Of a stretch of 64,000 nt of DNA, positions 25,448 to 35,198 are shown one piece after another. Origin of the DNA: Candidatus Solibacter sp. (GTDB taxonomy: Bacteria > Acidobacteriota > Terriglobia > Bryobacterales > Bryobacteraceae); contig JANYAH010000037.1 of the NCBI GenBank assembly GCA_025361425.1, forward strand, positions 26,970 through 90,969. The letters are read 5' to 3'. A program made the translations under genes and the position numbers. Every line of letters begins with the position of its first letter. The first letter of the stretch is position 1. The notes beneath the pieces are model-generated. The model did not search any database. It worked only from the letters and a program-made list of their open reading frames with translations, and had not been told where the DNA came from.

Positions 25448-25498
25448 ACCATGTCTGTTATAACCCAATTTGCGGAAGCGGCACAAGCCGCGCGACAA

Positions 25499-25522
25499 TG
25501 AAAGGGCCTCCTGGCCCTTTCA
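25499..25522 (+). promoter_or_regulatory. Hairpin in the uvrA leader
   Basis: Ten-base perfect stem TGAAAGGGCC (25499-25508) and GGCCCTTTCA (25513-25522) around tcct, ending nine bases before the uvrA ATG. No separate Shine-Dalgarno sequence lies between hairpin and start, so folding should affect translation. It may also act as a terminator for upstream transcripts. Confidence 0.5.
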
Positions 25523-25531
25523 CAACTTTCT

Positions 25532-28279
25532 ATGCTGGACCGCATCACTGTGCATGGCGCGCGCCAGCACAATCTCAAGAACATCGATGTCGAAATCCCC
25601 AGGAACTCCCTCACGGTCGTCACCGGACTCAGCGGATCTGGCAAATCCTCGTTGGCTTTCGATACCATTTACGCCGAGGGCCAGCGGCGCTACGTCGAGA
25701 CCCTCTCCACCTACGCCCGGCAGTTCCTGGACCGGATGGAGCGCCCCGACGTCGATTCCATCGACGGGCTGAGCCCCGCCATTTCCATCGAGCAGAAAAC
25801 CACCAGCCGCAGCCCGCGCTCCACCGTCGGTACCATCACCGAGATTTACGACTACCTGCGCCTCCTCTACTCCTCCATCGGCGTGCCGCATTGCCCGGTC
25901 TGCGGCAACGAAATCTCGCGCCAGACCACCGAGCAGATTTTGCAACACGTGCTGGCGCTGAAATCCGACGATCGCCTCATGGTGATGGCGCCAATGGTCC
26001 GCGGCCGCAAGGGCGAATACAAGAAAGATTTGGAGAAACTTGGCCGCCAGGGCTTTGTCCGCGCGCGCATCGATGGCGTTCTGCGTTCCCTGGATGAGGA
26101 CATCGCGCTCGACAAACGCAAGAATCACACCATCGAAGTGGTGGTGGACAGGCTGCTGGTAAAACCGGGAATCGAGAAGCGCTTGGAGGCGTCCATTGAG
26201 ACCGCCACCAAGCTCGCCAACGGCCTGGTGCTGATCGTCGTAGTCAACGGCGAGGAACGCCTGTACTCGCAGAAGCTCGCGTGTACCGAATGCGGCGCCA
26301 GCATTCCCCAGTTGGAGCCGCGATCGTTCTCCTTCAACAGCCCGTACGGAGCTTGCGAGGAATGCCATGGACTGGGCAGCAAATGGACGTTCGACCCCGC
26401 CAAGGTGATTGTGGATTCCGCCAAGCCGCTGTTGGATGGCGGCCTGGGCCCCGGCGCGGGCTCCTGGCAGATGAAGCAGCGCATCGAGGAACTCGCCAAA
26501 AAGAACCGCATCAATCTTTCCAAGCCGTTCGAAGATCTCACCAAAAAGGCGCGCGAAACGCTGGTGGATGGCGCCGGCGGATTGCCCGGCATCCTCGCCA
26601 TTCTGGACGAGACGCACCAAGCCTCGTCCGAAGCCTATCGCGAGTGGCTCACCGATTACATGTCGCCCGCCGAGTGTCCGGCCTGCCACGGCAAGCGCCT
26701 GCGTCCGGCCAGCCTCGCGGTCCGCGTGAAGAATTTCGCCATCGGCGAATTCACCGGCCTGGCGATTTCCCGCGCGCTCCTGACGGTGCGCAATTGGGAA
26801 CTTACCGATCGCGAGAACCAGATCGCCGGCCGCGTGGTTGACGAAATCCGCCGCCGTCTGGAATTTCTCTCCGCCGTGGGCCTGGACTATCTCAGCCTGG
26901 ACCGCGGCTCCGCCACGCTCTCCGGCGGCGAGGCGCAGCGCATCCGTCTGGCTACCCAGATCGGCTCCAAACTGCGCGGCGTGCTCTACGTGCTCGACGA
27001 GCCTTCCATCGGCCTGCATCCCCGCGACAACAATCGCCTGCTCGATACCCTCACCCACCTGCGCGACATGGGCAACACCGTGCTTGTGGTGGAGCACGAC
27101 GCCGAAACCATCGAGCGCGCGGATTACGTCATCGATCTCGGCCCCGGCGCGGGACGGCTGGGCGGTGAGTTGGTGGCCAGCGGCACGCCCGCCGAGATTG
27201 AGCACAACCCGGCATCGCTCACCGGCCAGTATCTCTCCGGCGCGCGGAGCATTCCCGTTCCCGCGTCGCGCCGTAAGGCCAACGGCAAGAAGCTGGTCAT
27301 CCGCGGCGCACGCGAGCACAATCTGAAAGAGGTGGATGCCGAAATCCCTCTCGGCCTATTCACCGTGGTCACCGGCGTTTCCGGCAGCGGAAAATCCACC
27401 CTGATCAACGAGATTCTTTACCGCGCGCTGGCCAAGCAGGTCTACGGATCGCACGAAGAGCCCGGCGCTCACGATTCCATCGAGGGCATCGAGCTTCTGG
27501 ACAAGGTGGTCCGCATCGACCAGGCCGCCATCGGCCGTACCCCGCGCTCCAATCCCGCCACCTACACCGGCCTCTTCACCCCCATCCGCGACCTCTACGC
27601 CATGCTGCCCGAATCGCGCGAGCGCGGCTACAAGCCGGGCCGCTTCAGCTTCAACGTCAAGGGCGGCCGCTGCGAGGCATGCCAGGGCGACGGGCTCAAA
27701 CGCATCGAGATGAACTTCCTGCCGGACGTGTACGTGACCTGCGATCTGTGCCGCGGGCGCCGCTACAATCGCGAAACCTTGCAGGTGAAGTTCAAGGGCT
27801 ATTCCATCGCCGACCTGCTGGAAGCCACCGTCGAGGATGCGCTGCCGCTGATGGAGAATCTGCCGCAAATCCGCATCAAGCTGCAGACGCTGCACGACGT
27901 GGGTCTGGGCTACGTCCACCTCGGACAATCCGCCACCACGCTCTCTGGCGGCGAGGCGCAGCGCATCAAACTGGCCAAGGAATTGAGCAAGCGCCAGACC
28001 GGCCGCACCTTCTACCTGCTGGATGAGCCCACCACCGGCCTGCACTTCGACGACGTCCGAAAACTGCTCGACGTTTTGCAGCGCCTGGTGGACCTGGGCA
28101 ACACGGTGGTGGTGATCGAGCATAATCTGGATGTAATGAAGACTGCGGATTGGATCATCGACCTGGGCCCCGATGGCGGCGAGTACGGCGGCCGCATCGT
28201 GGTATCCGGCACCCCCGAGCTGGTGGCTCGCCACAAGAAAAGTTACACCGGCGAAGCCCTGCGCAAGGTGCTCAAATGA
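25532..28279 (+). CDS. uvrA: Excinuclease ABC subunit A
   Basis: Damage-recognition ATPase of nucleotide excision repair, 915 residues, near the usual length. Both ABC ATPase halves are present: Walker [14 protein letters not shown] near residue 35 and [10 protein letters not shown] near residue 615, two LSGGEAQRI signatures, and Walker [13 protein letters not shown] and [12 protein letters not shown]. Zinc modules are seen as CPVCG, CTECG/CEECH, CPACHG and the pair [17 protein letters not shown]. It begins a three-gene operon in which each gene overlaps the next by four bases. Confidence 0.97.
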   Translation: MLDRITVHGARQHNLKNIDVEIPRNSLTVVTGLSGSGKSSLAFDTIYAEGQRRYVETLSTYARQFLDRMERPDVDSIDGLSPAISIEQKTTSRSPRSTVGTITEIYDYLRLLYSSIGVPHCPVCGNEISRQTTEQILQHVLALKSDDRLMVMAPMVRGRKGEYKKDLEKLGRQGFVRARIDGVLRSLDEDIALDKRKNHTIEVVVDRLLVKPGIEKRLEASIETATKLANGLVLIVVVNGEERLYSQKLACTECGASIPQLEPRSFSFNSPYGACEECHGLGSKWTFDPAKVIVDSAKPLLDGGLGPGAGSWQMKQRIEELAKKNRINLSKPFEDLTKKARETLVDGAGGLPGILAILDETHQASSEAYREWLTDYMSPAECPACHGKRLRPASLAVRVKNFAIGEFTGLAISRALLTVRNWELTDRENQIAGRVVDEIRRRLEFLSAVGLDYLSLDRGSATLSGGEAQRIRLATQIGSKLRGVLYVLDEPSIGLHPRDNNRLLDTLTHLRDMGNTVLVVEHDAETIERADYVIDLGPGAGRLGGELVASGTPAEIEHNPASLTGQYLSGARSIPVPASRRKANGKKLVIRGAREHNLKEVDAEIPLGLFTVVTGVSGSGKSTLINEILYRALAKQVYGSHEEPGAHDSIEGIELLDKVVRIDQAAIGRTPRSNPATYTGLFTPIRDLYAMLPESRERGYKPGRFSFNVKGGRCEACQGDGLKRIEMNFLPDVYVTCDLCRGRRYNRETLQVKFKGYSIADLLEATVEDALPLMENLPQIRIKLQTLHDVGLGYVHLGQSATTLSGGEAQRIKLAKELSKRQTGRTFYLLDEPTTGLHFDDVRKLLDVLQRLVDLGNTVVVIEHNLDVMKTADWIIDLGPDGGEYGGRIVVSGTPELVARHKKSYTGEALRKVLK

Positions 28280-29238
28280 GCCGCTACGCGCAGCAGCCGT
28301 TAGATTTCGCAAACTTGAAGACCGTCGGTCTGGAAGAGCGCGGCGGCAAGGTGAAGGTCTCTGATTTCGCCACACCGTACCAACCCGGGTCCGGCGTTGC
28401 GGGCCTGCTGGATTCGCTGCCGCACCTGCTCGCCGCCGATAGCTTTCGCGCCGTGGTGGATGCGCTGGCCCGCGCGCGCCAGCGTCAGCGGGCCATCCTG
28501 TGGGGCATGGGCGGGCATGTCGTCAAGTGCGGCCTCGCGCCCGTGTTGCTCGGTCTGATGCGCCGCGGCTACGCCACCGGCTTCGTGCTCAACGGGTCGG
28601 CCGCGATTCACGATTTCGAGATCGCGCTGGCTGGACACACCAGCGAAGACGTCGAGGCGGTCCTCCCCGACGGGCGTTTCGGCGCGGCCGAAGAGACCGG
28701 GGGCGAGATGAACCGCGCCATCGTCAATGGCGATGGCGACGGCATCGGCATGGGGGAAGCACTGGGGCGCGCGCTGGACCAGCGCGGTGTCCCCAACGCC
28801 CATCCGGAAGCCAGCCTGCTGCTCAATGCGTACCGCGCCCGCGTCCCTGTCACCGTGCACGTCGCCATCGGCACCGATACGCCGCATATCCATCCGGCGG
28901 CCGACGGCGCGGCCATCGGCAGCACCACCCTCCGCGATTTCCGCCTCTTTTGCGGCTTGGTCACGGAACTCCACCAGGGCGGCATCTATCTCAACATCGG
29001 ATCCGCCGTCCTGCTCCCGGAGGTCTTCCTCAAGGCCGTGTCCGCGGTGCGCAATCTGGGGCATCCGCTCGCCGAATTTACCACCGCGAATTTCGATTTC
29101 CTTCAGCACTACCGGCCGCGCGTCAATGTGGTGGAGCGCCCTCACGCCGCGTCCGGTGGCAAAGGCTACGCCATCACCGGGCATCACGAGCTGATGCTTC
29201 CCCTGCTGGCGGCCGCGCTGATCGAGAAACATCCATGA
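28276..29238 (+). CDS. Conserved protein of unknown function in the uvrA operon
   Basis: 320 residues, soluble, with features of a nucleotide-binding alpha/beta fold: [11 protein letters not shown], a loop [21 protein letters not shown] and [12 protein letters not shown]. The layout recalls deoxyhypusine-synthase-like NAD-binding proteins, but I cannot assign it firmly and no catalytic lysine can be named. ATG 28276 overlaps the uvrA stop, and its own stop overlaps the next start, so all three are translationally coupled. A part in repair is suggested only by position. Confidence 0.7.
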   Translation: MSRYAQQPLDFANLKTVGLEERGGKVKVSDFATPYQPGSGVAGLLDSLPHLLAADSFRAVVDALARARQRQRAILWGMGGHVVKCGLAPVLLGLMRRGYATGFVLNGSAAIHDFEIALAGHTSEDVEAVLPDGRFGAAEETGGEMNRAIVNGDGDGIGMGEALGRALDQRGVPNAHPEASLLLNAYRARVPVTVHVAIGTDTPHIHPAADGAAIGSTTLRDFRLFCGLVTELHQGGIYLNIGSAVLLPEVFLKAVSAVRNLGHPLAEFTTANFDFLQHYRPRVNVVERPHAASGGKGYAITGHHELMLPLLAAALIEKHP

Positions 29239-30020
29239 TCCAACTGCCGGAAGGGCCGGAAGGGCCGGAGGCGCCGGCGCCACTGGAAGCGCTGGAAGCG
29301 CTGGAACCGCCGCCTCCGCCAGAGCGCGACCCCTTCTGGAGCTACGCCGACCTCCTGATCTTCGCCGGCCTGGCGATTCCCTGCATGCTGCTGGGTTATG
29401 GCGTGGTGAAGGCTGCGTTCTGGATCTTGCATCTTCATCCCGCCGTGAAAACCTGGGAACTGGTGGCCGCGCAATTCGCCGGCTATGCGCTCCTCTTCGC
29501 CGTGCTGATGGCCCTCTTCCGCATGGAGTACGATCGCCCGTTCTGGCGCTCGCTCGGCTGGGTTAAAATGCGTCTGCCGTTCTACTCCGCGGTAGCCGGC
29601 GGAGTCGGCCTCGCCATGGCGGTATTGCTGCTCGGCGCGCTGCTGCGAACTCCCCGCACCGAGAATCCCCTGACGGAGCTGCTCAAGAACCCGACTTCGC
29701 TGATCCTGGTGGCTATCTTCGGAAGCATCGTGGCCCCGGTTTGTGAAGAACTCGTGTTCCGCGGGTTCCTGCAGCCTCTGCTGGTGCGCAGTTGGGGCGC
29801 CGTCGCCGGCATTCTGTCCGCCGCCCTACTCTTCGGCTTGCTCCATTTTCAGGAGTACGGCAACTCCTGGCGCCACGTGCTGCTGATTTCGGTCTCCGGC
29901 GCCGCCTTCGGTTGGATGCGGCAGGCCACCGGGTCCACCAAAGCCGCGGCCGGCATGCACTCCGCCTACAACGCGTTTCAGTTCGTGCTGTTGCTCATGG
30001 CCAAGGGCCTGCCGCACTAG
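29235..30020 (+). CDS. CPBP-family intramembrane metalloprotease
   Basis: 261 residues with about eight membrane helices. The three CPBP (Abi/CAAX protease) motifs are present: EELVFRGF, FGLLHF and HSAYN, giving the glutamates and histidines of the metal site inside the membrane. The N-terminal 35 residues are low-complexity Pro/Glu/Leu, encoded by small tandem DNA repeats (GGAAGGGCC and GGAAGCGCT units near 29248-29305), which may vary in number between strains. Substrate unknown; members process prenylated proteins or act in bacteriocin immunity. Confidence 0.85.
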   Translation: MIQLPEGPEGPEAPAPLEALEALEPPPPPERDPFWSYADLLIFAGLAIPCMLLGYGVVKAAFWILHLHPAVKTWELVAAQFAGYALLFAVLMALFRMEYDRPFWRSLGWVKMRLPFYSAVAGGVGLAMAVLLLGALLRTPRTENPLTELLKNPTSLILVAIFGSIVAPVCEELVFRGFLQPLLVRSWGAVAGILSAALLFGLLHFQEYGNSWRHVLLISVSGAAFGWMRQATGSTKAAAGMHSAYNAFQFVLLLMAKGLPH

Positions 30021-30044
30021 CGGTCAGTTTTCAATCGAACAGTG

Positions 30045-30566
30045 CTACTTCTTAGCCGGAGTTGCCGCCGGCGCGCCCGCCAGCACCTTATCAATCTCGC
30101 GCGTGAGGCCGCTGCCCTCGAAAATGTCCTTCGTAAGCACGCCATACTGCCACTGGTTGCGAATCATTCCGTTGGCGTCGATCAGATACACTGCCGGCAG
30201 ATCGATGGATTGCGAGCGCACGTAGGACGCCGCCACCTGGCCCTGATCGAACAGCAGCGGGTAGGCGAGTTTGTGCCCGTTGACGAACTGGCTCATGGTT
30301 TGCGGATTATCCGGCGGATTGGCTATGGCGATAACGGCCAGCTTATCGGCGTACTTCAACTTCAGGCCGTTGAGCACCGTGCTGAAAGACGCGCAGTGCG
30401 GGCAATCGGTCTTCATGAACTCCACCAGCACGATCTTGCCGCGGTAATCGGCGACATCCTTCCATTCTCCGCTGGTATCGATCAGGCAAAAGCCCGGCGC
30501 GCGGCGCAGCGGGCTGGCGGCAAACAGGGCAACTCCGCAGAGCAGTGTAGCTACGATTTTCATCAT
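30045..30566 (-). CDS. Exported thioredoxin-like protein (TlpA/redoxin type)
   Basis: 173 residues with a signal peptide (1-17) and a thioredoxin fold; the active site is CPHC after VLVEFMKTD. A cis-proline is present in IDLPAVYLID. It should work in the periplasm as a disulfide reductase or in cytochrome c assembly, both fitting a genome with many multiheme cytochromes. It is separated by 25 bases from mtnA on the same strand. Confidence 0.85.
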   Translation of the reverse strand: MMKIVATLLCGVALFAASPLRRAPGFCLIDTSGEWKDVADYRGKIVLVEFMKTDCPHCASFSTVLNGLKLKYADKLAVIAIANPPDNPQTMSQFVNGHKLAYPLLFDQGQVAASYVRSQSIDLPAVYLIDANGMIRNQWQYGVLTKDIFEGSGLTREIDKVLAGAPAATPAKK

Positions 30567-30591
30567 GAAGATTTTACCTTAACACGCGTCT

Positions 30592-31617
30592 TCAGCCTAC
30601 TATTTTCTTGAGCGATTCCTCATAGGGTGCGCGCGCCACCCCGTTCTCAGTGATGATGGCCGTGACGTAGCGTGCCGGCGTCACATCGAAGGCCGGGTTC
30701 TGCACCTCCGTGCCTTCCGGCGCCACCGCGTGACCGAACACGTGCGTGACTTCGGCTGCCGGACGCTGTTCGATGGGGATCTGGTCGCCGGAAGCCAGCC
30801 TAAGATCGAGCGTCGAAACGGGCGCGGCGACGAAGAACGGCACGCCGTTTTCCTTGGCCAGCACGGCCACCGAGTAGGTGCCGATCTTGTTGGCGACGTC
30901 GCCGTTGCCGGCGATGCGGTCCGCTCCCACCACCACGCAACCAATTCGGCCCGACTTCAGGAAGTGACCCGCCATATTGTCGGTAATCAAAGTGGTCGGG
31001 ATGCCATCCTGCTGGAGTTCCCAAACCGTGAGACGCGCGCCTTGCAGAAAGGGGCGGGTCTCATCGGCAAAGACATCGATCTGCTTGCCGCTCTCGCGGG
31101 CGGCGCGGATCACGCCCAGCGCCGTGCCGTACCCGGCGGTGGCCAGCGCCCCGGCATTGCAGTGCGTCAGCACGGTCTTGTGGTCCGGTACCAGCGCGGC
31201 GCCGTGGCGCCCGATGGCGCGGTTGATGGCGATATCTTCCTCGCGTACCAATTGCGCCTCCTGAATCAGCCGCTCGCGGATCTCGCCGAGAGCCTGGCCG
31301 CGAAGCGTGGTGTACAGGCGCTTCATGCGGTCGATCGCCCAGAAGAGATTCACAGCGGTGGGGCGCGTCTTGGCGAGGGTCTCGCAGATCTCGTCCACCT
31401 GGGCGTCCAGATCCACTTCGCTCGCATACTGCACGCCGATGGCGACTCCCATGGCGGCGGCCACCCCGATGGCCGGCGCTCCGCGAATGATCATGTCGCG
31501 GATGGCCGTGGCCACCTCCTGGTAATTCCGGCAGGTCACGTATTCTTCATGCTGCGGCAAGCGCGTCTGGTCGATCATGACCACGCCCCGCGGCGTCCAT
31601 TCGATTGTTTCTACCAT
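30592..31617 (-). CDS. mtnA: S-methyl-5-thioribose-1-phosphate isomerase
   Basis: Methionine salvage enzyme converting methylthioribose-1-phosphate to methylthioribulose-1-phosphate. 341 residues, the normal size. Family signatures: [17 protein letters not shown], the catalytic cysteine in [10 protein letters not shown] and the catalytic aspartate in [20 protein letters not shown]. No other salvage gene is next to it. Confidence 0.95.
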   Translation of the reverse strand: MVETIEWTPRGVVMIDQTRLPQHEEYVTCRNYQEVATAIRDMIIRGAPAIGVAAAMGVAIGVQYASEVDLDAQVDEICETLAKTRPTAVNLFWAIDRMKRLYTTLRGQALGEIRERLIQEAQLVREEDIAINRAIGRHGAALVPDHKTVLTHCNAGALATAGYGTALGVIRAARESGKQIDVFADETRPFLQGARLTVWELQQDGIPTTLITDNMAGHFLKSGRIGCVVVGADRIAGNGDVANKIGTYSVAVLAKENGVPFFVAAPVSTLDLRLASGDQIPIEQRPAAEVTHVFGHAVAPEGTEVQNPAFDVTPARYVTAIITENGVARAPYEESLKKIVG

Positions 31618-31639
31618 GTGTGGGCTTACTCTCAGACTA

Positions 31640-31843
31640 TCACTGGAGGGGTAGCGGCTTGATTTTTCCGGCGGGACGCACTCCCGGAAGGCTCGCGATA
31701 GTGGGAGTCTGGGTCGCCAGCCAGGTATCCGCGGCTGCCGCGCCGCCGGCTGCGCCTGAGAATGAATTGTCGTCCTTGGCCGTCGGCGGCAGTTGGCTCA
31801 TCCGCGGATCCAGGGCGGGCAAGGGAAGACCGGGTCGTGGCAC
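31640..31843 (-). CDS. Possible small Pro/Ala-rich protein
   Basis: An open frame of 67 codons from GTG 31843 (53 from ATG 31801) lies between the decaheme gene and mtnA. It has no signal peptide, no recognisable family and no good ribosome site. Codon use is not obviously wrong for this genome, so it is listed as a weak candidate that fills a 278-base gap. Confidence 0.22.
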   Translation of the reverse strand: MPRPGLPLPALDPRMSQLPPTAKDDNSFSGAAGGAAAADTWLATQTPTIASLPGVRPAGKIKPLPLQ

Positions 31844-31853
31844 TGCCGCGAGG

Positions 31854-31880
31854 CTCGGGGCCCATTACCGGCGCCCCGAG
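31854..31880 (-). terminator. Stem-loop after the decaheme cytochrome gene
   Basis: Perfect eight-base stem CTCGGGGC (31854-31861) and GCCCCGAG (31873-31880), loop of 11, starting 15 bases after the decaheme gene stop on the minus strand. A U-tract is missing, so termination efficiency is uncertain. Confidence 0.45.
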
Positions 31881-31895
31881 ACTTGCGGCAAAGGT

Positions 31896-33944
31896 CTAAC
31901 GGGCGTGTGCCTTGACTACCGAGGACCCCGAGTTCGGGCCATGGCACGCGTCGCATGCTTCGCCCAGCGTGGGCGACGTCATGGTCGCGGCGTGAGCAGC
32001 GGTGGCCTTGGTGGTGTGGCACGAAAGGCAGGCGGCGGTGGCCGGGCCCTGCGTGGTCAGGTAATCGCGCGGCGTGGTCTGGTTGATCAGGCCGTCGGGA
32101 AGCGGAAGATCGTAGGTGCCGGGCAGATGGCAACGCTCGCAACTGCGGCGGTCGCCCACATAGCCCACGCCGTTGTAGTTGTTGACGCTGCCACCGTGTC
32201 CGATCACCGTGAAATCGGTGGTCAGATTCGAGCCGGTGTGGATCTTATGGATCAGGGTCTTGAAGTTGATCGACTCCGGAATATCGCCCGTTTTGCGGAC
32301 ACCGGCATCGGTCACGGTCGGGTTGTGGCAGACCACGCAGTATTCCACGCTCTGGCGGATCCCGCCATGCAGCAGCAGCTTATCGTGGCAAGTGGCGCAG
32401 AGTGCCTGGGTGACAATCTGGCGGCGGGCCACCACTTTGGCGCCGTCCACCGGGAAGTAGAAAACCTTGTTGAAGCCCACATCGCGGACCACTACGGATT
32501 TCACCGTGCCCGGGTTGATGGTGACGTTCTTAAAGCCTTCGATGCCCACCGCATAGCTGCCCTTGGCAGCCGCGGGTAGCGCGGCGTTGAACGTGTAAAC
32601 GAACTGGCCGCCCACCACCGGAGCCTTGCGGACATCCTCGGAGACGTAGCCGTTGTAGTCTAAGGTGGAACCGGTCATGACCAGGTTGAGGAAGTCCATC
32701 TTGGCGATGTCGACCGAGGTGCCGGTCTTATCGCGGACCGTAAACGTCACGCTCGGCTTCTGGCCGGGCTTGGCGTTGTCCACTCCGGTGATCTCAAACA
32801 TGACGCCGGGTAGTTGCTGGGAGCGGGTGGCTACCGTGTGCCCACCCTTGATGGAAGCGTCGAATTCGGTCTCGCCCGAAGGCCTGTGGCAGTTGGCGCA
32901 TTGGTTATCGCTCACCTGCGGCAGATTGACGTGATTTTCGCCGGTGGCGAAATTCACATTATCGTGGCAGGAGCCGCACGCGGCCCGCGATGGGGCGGTG
33001 GCGTAAACGCCCGCTTGGGGAGCCTTCTGGTGGCAGACCTCGCAGGTCTTCAGCTCGTTCACGCCCGACGGGAACCCAACCTCGGAGAAGTCCGACCATT
33101 TGCCGCGGTGCCAGATGCGGTACGGCGTCCCGGCCTTCACGCTGGGCAGATTCTTACCCATGTGGATTTTGTGAATCAGCACCGGCATGTCCTGGCTAAG
33201 TTTGGTGTCGGGATTGATCGTCTGCGGGGTGTGGCAGAGAATGCAAAGCTCCACCGTGGTGCGCGAGCCGCCGTGGCCGATCATCGGGTCGTGGCAGTTG
33301 TTGCACACCGCGGTCGGAACGATGGAGCGGGTGACTTTCACCACCGAACCGTCCGGCACGAAGTTGTAAACGTCATTGGATACCTGTGCCCATTCCTCCT
33401 GAGTGAGGAACTCGCTCAGGTCTCGCCTGGCGGAGATGCCGATGGCGTGGGTGACGGTAGCGTCGAAGGTGGTGGGCGCCTTGGTCTTGAACGTGTAGGT
33501 GTAGTCGCCGTCGGCATTCTTGGTCCAGATGCCGCCGGAATCGTTGGCCGCCTGAATCTGCGACGGGTTGGTGTTGCCTGGTTGGCTCGCTTTCGCGGTG
33601 TTGGTGGTGTAGGAAAGATACTGTTTCTGTCCGGCCGGAATGTAGGCCGCGATCAGACTCATCGAAACTGTCCCCGGAGTGGTGATGCCGTCGCGGTCGA
33701 GCGGCAGACCCTTGGGATCGGTGATGTTGACGCGGGCGGTGATGGTGCCATCCTTGGCGATGGCTGCGGACGCGATCTTGACTTTGACGCCCGGTCGGAC
33801 GAAGTTGACCAGATTCTGGTCCAGGTAGGCTGCTTTCTCGTGCTTGCTGTAGCCGGCATTCGGCGCCTTTTGCGCCGCCAGCGGCATCAGCAACACCGCA
33901 AGCACCACAATCGCCGCACCCAAAAATAGTTTCTTCGAAGACAT
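31896..33944 (-). CDS. Decaheme OmcA/MtrC-family c-type cytochrome
   Basis: 682 residues with a Sec signal peptide (1-24) and exactly ten CxxCH sites (CNNCH, CILCH, CEVCH, CGSCH, CANCH, CATCH, CVVCH, CERCH, CLSCH, CDACH), in two groups of five each preceded by a beta-rich domain. That layout is the OmcA/MtrC one, whose members pass electrons to minerals or other extracellular acceptors. No lipobox cysteine follows the signal peptide, so it is not an obvious lipoprotein, and no porin (MtrB-like) or MtrA-like gene is in the window. GAAGGAG precedes the ATG. It has its own promoter and palindromic operator candidate. Confidence 0.92.
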   Translation of the reverse strand: MSSKKLFLGAAIVVLAVLLMPLAAQKAPNAGYSKHEKAAYLDQNLVNFVRPGVKVKIASAAIAKDGTITARVNITDPKGLPLDRDGITTPGTVSMSLIAAYIPAGQKQYLSYTTNTAKASQPGNTNPSQIQAANDSGGIWTKNADGDYTYTFKTKAPTTFDATVTHAIGISARRDLSEFLTQEEWAQVSNDVYNFVPDGSVVKVTRSIVPTAVCNNCHDPMIGHGGSRTTVELCILCHTPQTINPDTKLSQDMPVLIHKIHMGKNLPSVKAGTPYRIWHRGKWSDFSEVGFPSGVNELKTCEVCHQKAPQAGVYATAPSRAACGSCHDNVNFATGENHVNLPQVSDNQCANCHRPSGETEFDASIKGGHTVATRSQQLPGVMFEITGVDNAKPGQKPSVTFTVRDKTGTSVDIAKMDFLNLVMTGSTLDYNGYVSEDVRKAPVVGGQFVYTFNAALPAAAKGSYAVGIEGFKNVTINPGTVKSVVVRDVGFNKVFYFPVDGAKVVARRQIVTQALCATCHDKLLLHGGIRQSVEYCVVCHNPTVTDAGVRKTGDIPESINFKTLIHKIHTGSNLTTDFTVIGHGGSVNNYNGVGYVGDRRSCERCHLPGTYDLPLPDGLINQTTPRDYLTTQGPATAACLSCHTTKATAAHAATMTSPTLGEACDACHGPNSGSSVVKAHAR

Positions 33945-34025
33945 TACTTACTCCTTCTACCAAACTCAGGAATCGAGCGAAACCTGACCTGCCGCAGGCG
34001 CGGCGTTATCCCCTGACAAGGTCGC

Positions 34026-34055
34026 TGTTGCGAAACTCGTACGAAATTCGCGACA
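34026..34055 (-). promoter_or_regulatory. 30-base palindromic operator candidate of the decaheme gene
   Basis: Two 15-base half-sites match at 12 of 15 positions; the core is GCGAAnnTCGT followed by its complement (34030-34051). It lies directly downstream of the -10 box, over the expected transcription start, the usual place for a repressor site. Confidence 0.6.
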
Positions 34056-34084
34056 GAATACCATTAAAGACCACAATATCTCAA
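34055..34084 (-). promoter_or_regulatory. Promoter of the decaheme cytochrome gene
   Basis: On the minus strand TTGAGA (34084-34079), 18 bases, TATTCT (34060-34055). The transcript would start near 34048 and carry a leader of about 100 bases. The gap 33945-34240 otherwise shows no gene. Confidence 0.5.
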
Positions 34085-34240
34085 TTACGGGCTCGCAACA
34101 ATCTGGAAGATTTCTACACTTGCATGAGAAATCGATAGAGGAGGTGTGGCTGTTTACAACAGTTGGCGGATTTCGGCTTGCCCAAAGAGGCGTGGAACCG
34201 ATCCACGCCGAGACAAGACTCCTAACTGCGGCGGGGACCC

Positions 34241-35185
34241 TTACCGTCCCCCGCCCAGCATCTTCAGATCCCTCAGCACGCTCAGCATGCCCGGCACCAG
34301 CGTGATCACGAATAGCACCGGCAAGATGAATATCACGATCGGGAACAGCATCTTGATCCCCGCCTTCCCCACCGCCGCTTCCGCGCGCAGACGGCGCCGC
34401 GTGCGCAACGCGTCGGCGTACACCTTCAGCGCCTGCGCCAGGCTGGTGCCGAATTTCTCGCTCTGGATGATCATCGCCGCCAAACTCTTGATGTCCTCAA
34501 TCCCCGTCCGCCGCACGAACTGCTTGAAGCTCTTGCCGCGCTCCTGCCCCGCACGCACCTGCATCACCACCGTGGCGAATTCGTTGGCCAGTTCCGGGTA
34601 GATGTACTGCATCTCCTCGCTCACCCGCATCATCGCCTGATCGAGGCCCAACCCCGTGCCCAGCACGATCCCCAGCAAATCCACCGTGTCGGGCAGCGCC
34701 TCCTGCAACTTGGTGCGATAGCTCTTCACCAGTCGGTACAGAATCTGCTTGGGGAGGATGAAGCCCAGCAGCAGCGCCGCAACCAGACCGCCCACCAGCG
34801 ACACCGGGCCGTTGGGGTTGCCGCGTTGCAGGTAGACCGTGCCGGCCGAAAGCGCGAACACGAACAGCAGCACGAAAATGCAATATAGCGCCAGCGCGCT
34901 CTTGCGCCTGATGCCCGCCTGCGCCAGCAGTTTTTCCGTCCCGTTCATCCAATCTTCGCCGCCGGGGACCAGCGCGACGATGTACAGGAACCGGTCCAGG
35001 CCCTGCGCAGATTTCTTGCGCCGCGTGGCCCGCGCCGCCACCACCATGGCCTGCGATTGCAGTGCCTCCAGGCGGTCGCCCAGCGGGTCTTCCTGCGCGC
35101 GGAATAGTTCGATGCCGGTCCACAAAAGCAGGGTTAGGGTCCCCCCTGTGAACAGGAAGAGGAGCAGGCCGGTCACGATCGCCAT
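34241..35185 (-). CDS. tadC: Tad pilus inner-membrane protein TadC (GspF family)
   Basis: 314 residues with membrane helices near 1-20, 95-135 and 280-305 around a GspF/T2SF domain (LLGIVLGTGLGLDQAMMRVS). It forms, with TadB, the inner-membrane platform on which the TadA ATPase acts to assemble Flp pili. Last gene of the Tad locus, 13 bases after tadB. Confidence 0.9.
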   Translation of the reverse strand: MAIVTGLLLFLFTGGTLTLLLWTGIELFRAQEDPLGDRLEALQSQAMVVAARATRRKKSAQGLDRFLYIVALVPGGEDWMNGTEKLLAQAGIRRKSALALYCIFVLLFVFALSAGTVYLQRGNPNGPVSLVGGLVAALLLGFILPKQILYRLVKSYRTKLQEALPDTVDLLGIVLGTGLGLDQAMMRVSEEMQYIYPELANEFATVVMQVRAGQERGKSFKQFVRRTGIEDIKSLAAMIIQSEKFGTSLAQALKVYADALRTRRRLRAEAAVGKAGIKMLFPIVIFILPVLFVITLVPGMLSVLRDLKMLGGGR

Positions 35186-35198
35186 TTCGTCATCCTCC

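Noticed and set aside
29248..29305. CRISPR or satellite array
   Set aside because: The short tandem units are inside the CPBP protease gene and encode a Pro/Glu/Leu-rich stretch; no spacer structure.
31605..33929. Plus-strand frames opposite the decaheme cytochrome
   Set aside because: They are antisense to a gene proved by ten heme motifs; their translations have no family features.
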